64,000 nt of DNA from Tubiluchus corallicola (Eukaryota; Priapulida; Priapulimorpha; Priapulimorphida; Tubiluchidae), in the NCBI GenBank assembly GCA_030141605.1, contig JAQGDQ010000036.1:372001-436000 (forward strand), given 5' to 3'. Shown here piece after piece: positions 1-26,700 of this stretch. Position 1 is the stretch's first letter; each line of letters begins with the position of its first letter. Both the position numbers and the translations under genes were made by a program. A model generated the notes under the pieces. The model ran no database searches, had not been told where the DNA came from, and saw nothing but the letters and a program-made list of their open reading frames with translations.

Positions 1-958
1 TGATAGCGATACAAAAATCACAGTTCCATAAAAATTGTATAATTTAGCAATGAAAAAAGAAAAATGACTTAAAAGATGTTTCTAGCTAAGTAGCATCCTC
101 AGTTCAATTCAATTGCTTTAAGGTATCTTTGAGAAGAGACCGCAACTGAGTTCAACTCTAGGTCTCTATACCTTTGTAAGGTAAAATTGTAAGATACGCT
201 TTCACATCGACCTCTTTCCCAGTCTGGAAGGCACTTATCTCTAAGTGTAAGCCTAAAATTATAGTTAGCAGTTCAACCCTCGCCTAAAAGTTAGCGGCTC
301 TTCATCTAAGAAACTAAACTAAAAACATCCTATGTAAAATCCCTCCTGTTGTCTGTATGCTCTAAGTTTAAAGCTATTATGACCAGAAGTTGATGTGTTT
401 TTTATGTAAACATAAATTCATTTTTCAACACAGAATTAACAGTGGATCAGCGTAATTGCTTAACTAGAGCTTTTCAGCTTGTAATTGTATATAAAATTTT
501 TGCACATAAAATTTACAATGTAACTGTGTAACACTGCAGAGTGCAGAGAGCCTGCAAAATGCTGTATAAAAGGCATAAATAAAACGACTGCCATTAATCA
601 ATGCAAAAATATTACAAACTGATTATGATTCCACTAGATCTAGTTACTAATCATTGGCATTTTACAATGCTAATACTTATTCCACATTAGATAATCAGCA
701 AATACCTCTTTGTTGCTATTAAAGTTAACATGCTTTAAAAGATCCTAGTATTTATATTATTTAATGCTTCATAAGCAAAGACATCTTGCTTCACTCAACG
801 TACTAATGCCATATTATGATTGTAGCCATTACACGAAACATAATTTTTTTATTAACCAGCTGATATGATCACAACGTAACTGCAACACAAATCCAAATTT
901 CTTTAACAGACCATAAGATTGAGAAAGCAATTTCTCTCCAAAAAAGGAAACAATACTG
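1..958. other. non-coding sequence, nothing recognised
   Basis: AT-rich sequence with no open frame that looks coding on either strand. On the minus strand an AATAAA lies near 848-853, which could serve the retroelement frame that ends at 959; this is inference only. Confidence 0.4.
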
Positions 959-1401
959 TTATTGCAGAAGGTTCACAACTACCTCAAGTTTTTCAGGAGG
1001 GATTGTTCCCATCATACTTATTGCATTACCTCTTTGCAGAGCAATGAATAAACATTGGAATAAAAACTTATTGATCTAATCTCCCTTGTGGCAAGCTGGA
1101 TGCCTTTGCCTGAGGCACTAAGGAATCTCTTCCCTTCAATACCACGAGTGTCAAAGGTTTCAATAGCAATCAGCACAAAATGGAATGTTGCCGAAATGTA
1201 TTTAGTATGTTTTCTAATTGAGCCACATGCCCTGTAGGGCTAGCTGAAGCAGCTAAATCTGAAAGTTCTAATGCATTCATACAAGTGAAATTCCAAAGAA
1301 ATGAACAACTTCGGTCCAAATTAAAGTAATTCATTCAGGCCTTTTGTTGTCTGAACTGGACAAACCCTAAAGTGAGCTCTAAAACTGAGAGAACATGACC
1401 A
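959..1401 (-). pseudogene. C-terminal part of a decayed reverse-transcriptase retroelement protein
   Basis: Read on the minus strand, this stretch gives a frameshifted but recognisable tail of a reverse-transcriptase (RT) protein common in aquatic invertebrate genomes. Seen in order are WNFTCMNALELSDLAASA (compare the family pattern WD-TC-DTLA-S), then FHFVLIAIETFD, then FIALQRGNAISMMG, then a stop codon at 959-961. The piece ends exactly where a hAT miniature element begins (1402). The RT core continues on the other side of that element (2141-3085), so both are halves of one old copy. The family assignment comes from remembered motif patterns, not a search. It is dead: the frame shifts at least twice. 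Confidence 0.6.
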
Positions 1402-2140
1402 TAGGGATGCATCAAATATTTGGATCACCAATTTTTTTCCGAATATCGTCTGGTATAAAAATATGATCTAGAAAATTCGATTGCAATTACAAAAACATTT
1501 GGTGAACTTCGGTATACTAAAGTTACTTTTTAATAACTGTGATATTCAATGAAAATTATATTAAACAAGCCGAATATTCGATTATAGTGCTTATAAAAAG
1601 TTACCTGTAAAAAACTGGTAAAAACAGCGAACTCGACACAACGGCTGATATGTTGCTTTCTGTTTTGGTCAGATTGGTTTCTGTATGTTAACTCCAAAAA
1701 TGATATGCTCCGTCGAATGCGCAGTGTCATGTGTTATACATGACGAAATAAATCAATGAGAACTCGAACTAGTAAACAATTATATTGCAGTTTTGATTAT
1801 ATACTGTTTGTATTGATTGTACAAAACAGTTTGAATAGTTTTCTAAAAGAATTAGGGCAGCTTTTAAAGTTACTTTCCTACCTAACCAATAAATTAAAAC
1901 ACTAATTTAAAATGATAAAGTGTTACAGAGTTTATAATTCTTTTCATTTGGAATTACAAGAAAATTTGGTTCAGTTTCGGTAAAAAAATTCCACTCGGCT
2001 TCAGTTCGGTGTTCCAGTTCAACGTGATATTTTATTTGGAAGGCAGATCATTTGATTAAGCTTCAGTTCGGTGGCATTCAAGTACAAAAAGAAATTGGCT
2101 TTGGTTTGGTTGATAAAAATGTGTCTTCAGTGTACCCCTA
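1402..2140. mobile_element. hAT-type miniature element (non-autonomous)
   Basis: The ends are inverted: TAGGGATGCATCAAA at the left and, reverse-complemented, TAGGGGTACACTGAA at the right. TAGGGATGCA-type ends and internal CCGAA/TTCGG-rich sequence near both ends are typical of one large hAT group. The flanking 8-mers are CATGACCA (1394-1401) and CGTGAACA (2141-2148), matching at six of eight positions, which fits an aged 8-bp target-site duplication. The element is 739 bp and has no intact transposase; a 66-codon minus-strand open frame inside (1530-1730) matches nothing I recognise. It interrupts an RT retroelement. Confidence 0.65.
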
Positions 2141-3085
2141 CGTGAACAGAAGATAAAACATGATAAATCAAATTATTGGCTGCCTGATATCTTGAAAAAC
2201 AGCCACTGCTTTTTAAACAGCTTATACATGAACTCCCGAACCATCCACAAAAATGTCTCATTACGAAGTTGATTACGAAGTTTATTATCGTCTAAATGCA
2301 GACACATTAAATGGGTAGGCATGACTAGAAGATACTGCTAAAGGCTGCACTTCATCCAACCTCAGAAGAAGTTCTGGCAAACAAACTCTCAAAAGGTACT
2401 TCGATTACAGATTTGTCCCAATTTTTTGGGAAGTTGTGTCAGGTAAAGTGGTAAGAAATGCATAAGCTTTTTCTGTCCATAATGATTTTGCCAAAACTAA
2501 AGTAGCATAAGAGTTAGAGGTTGTAACTTTTGAAAGAATTTCTTGCGCTAAAGAAATCGAACCACTAGCTGGTGCCAGAAAGGCTGGAAGAGATAGCTGG
2601 GTGGCACTTCTTATATCAAGCCCACTTTTTAAGCTGGCATGGAAGTTTGTAACCATACTGAATCAGACATATGTATGTTTAGTATTATGTGAAGAGTTTC
2701 AAGATATGGAGCAGTTTTGGAATAGAGAAACAATGTCTATGTGCATACACTGCATCATGTGCATCTAACAAGCTCAGCCAAGAACTAAGGAGCATTAATT
2801 GATCGAATTTGTTTTCCAAAATAGATGCCATGGCATCATTCCCCAAAAGTGCACCTAGCAGAAGTGCTTTGTCAGGGGACATTACTTTCATCCCCGAAAG
2901 AACTTCTTGCAATACAGATTGTGGAGCCAAAACTGAACCACCAATTATACCATCATCAAGGTACCATACATTAGAATGAACCTCAAGATTATCTGTCATC
3001 TCTTTGATAGCAAGACAAAAAATAAAGGTCCGAGTAGATCTCCATGTGGATCCCTATTGCTGATGTAATACTGTGATTTAGAAGA
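2141..3085 (-). pseudogene. RT-domain part of a decayed retroelement protein
   Basis: Minus-strand fragments in the order of an RT protein. Near 3020-3060 is a G-(D)-LLGPLFF piece (family pattern QQGDPLGPLLF). At 2685-2999 an open frame contains NVWYLDDGIIGGS, the YxDD catalytic signature, followed by LLLGALLG and SIPKLLHILK (family: IPK-LY-LR). At 2405-2656 another frame contains GLDIRSATQLSLPAFLA (family: GLGIRSA-QLA-SAFLA). Frames are broken between pieces, so it is a pseudogene. I did not find a start, an endonuclease domain or long terminal repeats. It belongs with the C-terminal piece at 959-1401. Confidence 0.7.
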
Positions 3086-3978
3086 GATTGGTAGGTAATT
3101 GATAAGCAAGTTGAGCAAGAGGGTATAATTCCGATATATGTATTTCTTAATGAAATATGTGTGTGTGAAACTGTTATGTGTGAAGCAGTACATGTAGGTG
3201 TGTAATTATTTTGCTATTTTTTCTTTTACTCTTTTTTTATCATTTTGCTTAATTCGTTTTATTGTATAATCTATGCATGAACTGCAAGTAATGTATAATA
3301 AATAAAAAAAAAACGATAACGTTAATTTAGCAAATAATTCCATTAATTAACAAATGCAAGCCCCCCTTTAGAACTGCAGGCCACCTGTCACAGTGAAAAA
3401 AAATCCTTTAAATTTCAATCTGCCATGGCAAATCACTGGCCTGCAGTTCAAAAGGGAAGCTTGCACTTATAACTCAGGCCACGGATGTCTGAACTGCTGC
3501 CTGAGTTTGCATACCTGCACTGATGAGACTAACAAAGGTATATTGGTTATACTGCTACATGATCATTGTTATCTAAGTGCTTACTAAATATTATAATTAT
3601 AATTAATATAATATCCACTTGCACTTCAAGCTACTGATCACTTAATTAGAAAGCGCGTTATCAATTACACTATAATGCTTGACTTTAATACCTAGTTAAT
3701 AAAGGGATTGGTAGCACCATGTGCTAGCAGGTATAATTCTGACTCCTAAATTTCTAAATCCCTCATGTTATTTAGGATCACAAATGTTGTCAGTCATGTG
3801 GATGTACAGAAAACAAACATTCATGGCCTCTATCTAAAATGAGAAATTTCTGATGACATTCAAGCACTTTCAACAAGGGCTTCCCAAATTAAGTATTTGT
3901 GTTTTTAACTTTTATTCATGTATATGACTGTTATTTATTTTCAGTTTTTGTAAGTTTTTCTTTTCTTTTGCTTTTCAG
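3086..3978. other. intergenic or first-intron sequence of VPS35
   Basis: No gene recognised. The stretch ends in a pyrimidine-rich tract and TTTTCAG at 3973-3978, the acceptor of the first VPS35 exon seen here. There is no ATG followed directly by a GT donor anywhere from 1 to 3978, so the exon carrying the initiator Met should lie upstream of the window. Confidence 0.5.
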
Positions 3979-21045
<17,067 letters not shown>

Positions 21046-21330
21046 ATTGTATTGACTCTTCCATCTAGCTTTGTTTTACCAGTTATTGTCATGTTACTGC
21101 ATTTTCAAACTGTAATATAATTATTTATGAATATATCTTACAGAATCTGATGTATACATCACTACAATTATGATTTAAAGGTCTGGTGTGTTTGCATTTA
21201 TTAACCAGAGGCATGGAGACATACTTCATCTGCAATTTATTGTTTATGAATTCTTAATTAACTTCATTCCCTTGTGACTGGCACAACTTTCGTGTGAAAC
21301 ATTAAACATTAAAATCTGTACCTGTATGTT
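21046..21330 (+). terminator. VPS35 3' UTR and probable poly(A) site
   Basis: After the VPS35 stop, two overlapping-range ATTAAA signals occur at 21301-21306 and 21308-21313, followed by a T/GT-rich stretch (TGTATGTTTTCATCC). This is the first convincing cleavage context downstream of the gene, and it ends before the transposon at 21406. Confidence 0.5.
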
Positions 21331-21405
21331 TTCATCCATACTGTCTTTGAATATTTATGCCGTTATGATGCTCCCCATTTGGTATGGTTTGCAATTGTTT
21401 TAGTA

Positions 21406-22195
21406 CAGTCTAACCTCGTTATCTTGCCCCTCGTTATGCCGCCAAACTCGTCTCTCGCAATAGAAAGTACCAGGACGGATTTCCTGCTTTGATATTTACG
21501 TCGTTAAGTCGCCACCCTCGCTTCTCGCCCTCGCCACGTCATGCTAGGATGAGTGCTTATGTAAACTATATTCGTTATGTGGCCAAACAGACAAACTCAG
21601 AGGTGAATCGATCAATACTGTACATATACCGCGTGTCGATCAATATAACCGCGGTATGTAGACAATGCTGCTGTACTTGGTTAATGCGCAGAGAAACTAA
21701 AGCGCCAAAGCTGCGTTTAAGTTTGAGTTTCCACAAAGTGTGAGCAACTTTACATGATGTCTCTGAAGCGATACTTTGAACAGTCTGACAGAGTCACAAG
21801 CGACGATATTCAAGGATTGTGTTTGATTAAACGTCGTGTTGACTGCTTGCGTGTATCATAAATGAAACAGTCGTCTCTTCTGAATTATTTCAGTCGTCAG
21901 TAACTCATTTGTGAACATTTCTAAATCTTTTGCTAAGTTTATTGCATTTAAGTGTATACTCGAAAAAGGTTTTTTACATAAAAAAAATTTTTTCATTTCT
22001 GATTTAATGCTAATTGGTATCATAATGCGAAATATATTTTATATGTACGTAGAGGAACACTATGTTATTCAACTATTACGTACAGTATGTATATACATAT
22101 AGACTAACTTCGTTATATTCCCGTTATCTCGCCATACTCGCCTCTCGCCAAAATTTGCCCTAGACGGACAGTGGCGAGATAACGAGGTTAGACTG
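21406..22195 (+). mobile_element. pogo/Tigger-type miniature element with transposase 3' end
   Basis: The terminal inverted repeats are near identical: CAGTCTAACCTCGTTATCTT at the left and, reverse-complemented, CAGTCTAACCTCGTTATCTC at the right, continuing GCC, with TA flanks (21404-21405 and 22196-22197). Length is 790 bp. Inside, 21754-21903 is one frame with a single internal TAA. It contains MSLKRYFEQ and ends KQSSLLNYFSRQ followed by a stop. QSSLLNYF fits the PCNA-interacting (PIP) box Q-x-x-L-x-x-Y-F; pogo transposase is known to bind PCNA through such a motif. The piece therefore looks like the last codons of an otherwise deleted transposase. Confidence 0.8.
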
Positions 22196-22554
22196 TATTG
22201 CGATTTTTGTCTGTAGGAAAGTTGGTGATATACTCCTCTAAATTCCTGCTTATTATTATGTGTGTACTTGTGTTATAGACAATGTTAATATAAAATGTTC
22301 TGTTCTAATTTTTCATAGATCATTAAAATCATTAGATCATTAATGTAGAGCACAAGTCAATATGTTGACTTCAATTTTTCAAATGGTATTCTTCATAATA
22401 AAGGATAGGACTGTTCCAATCGTAAGTATAAAAAATACACATATACTCTACTATGTATTAAACACTTTGCAAATCATCTTATGGTAATTTAATATTTGTT
22501 TTATAGAAGCGTAAAACGATTTCTAATAAAATACAGTTGATTTTATACAACTTA

Positions 22555-22916
22555 TTGTTTCGTTGTCAAAAACTAGAAGTGATTACTCTAAAACTGTCAC
22601 ACTGTAATATATTTGTTAATTATTGTGTTTCAAAGAGACAGTGTTATGTTTTTAGCTTAAAATTTTAATACCATTTAAAGAACTGAGTAGGCCTAAACAG
22701 CATGGGCAGCCAGACTGAAATTTTTTAAGATAATTTGTTTCGTTGTCAAAAACTAGAAGTGATTACTCTAAAACTGTCACACTGTAATATATTTGTTAAT
22801 TATTGTGTTTCAAAGAGACAGTGTTATGTTTTTAGCTTAAAATTTTAATACCATTTAAAGAACTGAGTAGGCCTAAACAGCATGGGCAGCCAGACTGAAA
22901 ATTTTTAAGATAATTT
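22555..22916 (+). repeat. 180-bp direct tandem duplication
   Basis: Copy 1 is 22555-22734 and copy 2 is 22735-22914; homology runs two bases further. I see one substitution (T at 22721 versus A at 22901). Each copy contains CGTTGTCAAAAACTAGAAGT and GGCCTAAACAGCATGGGCAG. No frame is open through a copy. The duplication is recent, or kept uniform by conversion. Confidence 0.95.
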
Positions 22917-23736
22917 CATGTTAACTATCCTTAGGCATTGAACAGCTAATAGTACATATATTTTAATGGCAAAACTAGAATGAAGGCAACTTTGGGAACA
23001 GTTTTTTTGGTACTTCCACAATAATGATTTTATCGACTCAAAATCAAGGGCGAAGAAGTCTGTGTGCTTATTGCCGCAATGTGCCTACTATCGCAAGAAT
23101 TTTTAATAAATAACCATATTACAAAAGATTCAAAGTAAAGCACACTAACAAATTCTATTGTACTTTACAGTTGTACAGCCAGCTCATGCAAACTTTGAAA
23201 CGAATTGTGTTGACAAGGGTAACTAGTATTGGGTACCACAACAACTGTATCTGAAGAGCACACAAATGAAAAGTTTCATATATATATGCATATTGCTTGG
23301 AAATAAAATAAAATGTTTCTGTAAAAAATTAATCTTGTAACTAATAATCCAAGTTTAGTGGTCGTCATTTTTTATGACAACTTTCAATTAAAATTAATTG
23401 TATAACCAAAGATTAAAAATGTGCCTATTGCCCTAATCAGTACTAGACCAGCATTTCTATAAGAATTCGAACTACAAAATTCAAAGTAAAACACAACTAC
23501 TTAATTATACAATATGTGCAGCAACTCTGGTAACACAAAAACAACTTTTAGACAGCTCAATGGGTTTTTTAAAATAGATCAAATTTGACTCTACTAGCTG
23601 ACTTGCTGATTGAATGCCATCAAAGTGCCACTCTTATCAATAGCTTGGTTAACATTACACAATAATATTACAAATGCGCCAGGGGCCCACACATGAAGAA
23701 ATATACATTAGCGAGTAAAATGCATGAATAAAAATG
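22917..23736. other. convergent intergenic region / RBM12 3' UTR
   Basis: AT-rich and non-coding. It probably holds the RBM12 3' UTR on the minus strand; ATTAAA (minus) at 23102-23107 is a possible poly(A) signal, but I see nothing decisive. Confidence 0.4.
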
Positions 23737-26700
23737 TTACATAATGGTTAAGGAAACTGGTCGCTTATTCAGAGGTCGTTGATTTCTTTCTCTCACTGCT
23801 TTAATAGCTTCTTCTTTTGAAAATAAATCTATTAGTGCCTCACCAATGGGTGTCCCCCTGTTGTCCAACCCAATACGGATCGATCCAGGTATAATTCCAT
23901 AACCATCAAAAAAACCAATTATATCTTCCACATGAACTTCATGGGGAAGATTAGCCACGCGAATCGTTGCTGGTTGAGGAGGATGACCCAGTTCGGGTCT
24001 TCCATCACGTGGTCTGCGATACTGATCCCTGGGTGGTGGACCATCCACCGATCTCATGTTTATTGAACAAAAGTCTCTTGGTTTATTAAAATCGGCAGGG
24101 GTATCTAAAAGGGTGCGACGATTATTATTATCTGGAGGCTCACCTCTAGGAATTCGTTGAGAGGCATCAGGAACATGTCTGCTATCTCTGGCGTCTAATG
24201 CTGGATACATGTCTTCGTCAAGTAGTAGAGGTCTAGGGCATTCATTTTGGCCGTGACGTCCTCTTCCAAAGTGACTATCTCCATCACGTTTTAGAAAATT
24301 TAGTTCACGTGAAATGGGAAATTCATTGTGGTTGTCTCTATTATTAAATCTAGATCTTCGATTACTCCTTGATTCATACACTCTGTCTCTGTTACCCCTG
24401 GCATTAAATGGTGGCCTTGCACCTCTGTCATTCTCTATGAAATTGAAAGGTGGTCTCTCACCTCTATCGCCATGGCCTCTGTCAGTAAAAAGTGGACTTT
24501 CAGCCCAGTCGTCTTCCCTAGATTTGAAAGGTGGCCTTTCACCTTTATCATCATGCCCATGAAAGTTGAATTGAGTTTGTTCATCTTTGTTATCCATTGG
24601 GTGCTTTTGCTCATCAGTGGCCTCAAAAAATGGCTCACCTTGATTAAGATCTAGTGGGTCTTTATTCAACTCTATTCCAGTTTCTGGAATGTTTGGAATC
24701 AGGGGTCTTCTACCTCTGGGAGGCCTTATTGGAGACATTCTCATACCAAATTCTCCAAAGCCTGGTGATATTCCACCTGCAAAAAGGGATGGTGCAGGAC
24801 CCATAATACCAGGCATATTTGGTGGTGGAAATCTCCCCATAAGTCCCGGACCTGGTGGTATACCTTCAGGTCTGATAAGCGGCATTCTTTCTCTACTATG
24901 TTTCTCTGGGTGCATCCTTTGAAAATTTTGTGTTTCTTTTGACTCAGGCTGTCTCATTTTATTGTCAATGTCCTGCTTTTCATTAAACCCCTTATCTGCT
25001 ACTTCCAATTCTGTTTTAGGCTTATGATTTTCATCCTTCATGTCATTACTTTGTTGTTTTTCATTTTTACTTTTTCTTTCAGTCAATGAATTCTCTGGCG
25101 CCTCTTTTACTATTTGTGAAGTGACAGAAATAAGATGTTGCTGGATAGCTTTTTCCATCTCATCTTTTGTTGCTGACTTTAGTAAGATATATCGGGAGCC
25201 TATGTGATTCCTATTTCTTTCTAAAGCTTTAGCACTATCTTTTGGCGTAGAAAACTCAGCATATCCTTTTCCATCCATCATTAAATGAACACATTCTTTC
25301 CTCAATTCAATGCCTTTAAAAAAAGTTATTATTGCATCTACAGTAACATCTCGGGGCAAACCATGCATAAAGACGATGTTTGCTTCAACTTTTTGTTCAG
25401 TTGCCTTCAAGTCATTCTTTTCATCTTTGCTAACAGTTTGGTCAGGTTTATCATCACCTTCTTTCTTGTCAATATGTATTTTATCAACATCTTTTGTTTC
25501 TGTTGAACTATCAGGAAAAGCCTTCCATTTAGGATTTTCATTTGCTTTGTTGCCTTTATCTGCTTCATCATCATTAAGTACTTCAACAATTTTGTGTCCA
25601 AGCCTTTTCTTCGTGTAAGACAATGCTATTTCTACATCATTGCTTGTGGAGAGTGTTATGGACCCATTTCCAAGAGATAATCCACTCTTATCTTTTTCTA
25701 TTGTAATGTCACCTTCCTTTAACTGAAGTTTGTCAAAAAATTTAATTATTTCAGTTTTACCTATTTGGATAGGCAGGCCCTTGATAAGAATTTTGTAGTG
25801 TTTTGAAACCGTGTTTTTTGATTTTTCTTGATCTTTTTCTCTTGATGACTGACGAGAAGATCTGCTGCGATGTGGTGATCTTTTTTCTCTATCACTTCTA
25901 GACCTAATGGAAGAGTCTCTGTCTCTTGATCTTCTTGATGATCTGTATCTAGAATCTCTGTCCCTACGACTGTCTTCTCGAACATGGGGGCTTCTTCTAT
26001 CACGACTATATGGGCTTCTTCTATCCCTACTTCGGGATCTTCGCCTGTCAGACCTTCGAGAAGGGCTGCTTTTTCTATCTCGACTATGACTCCGTTTATC
26101 CTGCCTTTGTGTTGGGCTTTTGCTTTTTGAATAATCAGGAGGCTTAAATGGTTTTTCATATTGATTTTCAAGTTTTCCGCTGGCTTTGTGGTGTCCTAAT
26201 TCGGTACGACTATCAATATCAGACAATTTCACAGGTTCTTTGTCTTGAGGCAGTGCCATTGACTTAACAGATGTTGGCCCTAACTGGTTAGCAAATGACA
26301 GGTGTCGTGCATCTGCTGGACTTGCTCCTAATAAGCCATCTGGTTTATTGATAGGTCTACCATGTTTGACATCACTTGAAAAATTTTGATTTGGAAAATT
26401 ATCTCTGAAATGACCACCTGGACCAAATCTCCCTCGACGTAATTGATCATCCTCTTTCCTGATTGGCTTTCCTGTACCTGGATCTAATCTTGTTTCAAAT
26501 GGCTTGTCGCCAGATCGATCTTTGCTGCTATCAAGTCCATACTTTGGTTTATCAGAATCCCAATTTTCCATTCTGTTTTGCTCATCCAATTTCTGATACG
26601 GCAATGGTGGTACTCCTGCAGGTTCATCTAACAGTCCTCTTCGCCGCAACCCTACATTCTCAGAATTGAGGACATCCGTTCTCCCAATTTCTTGATCTTT

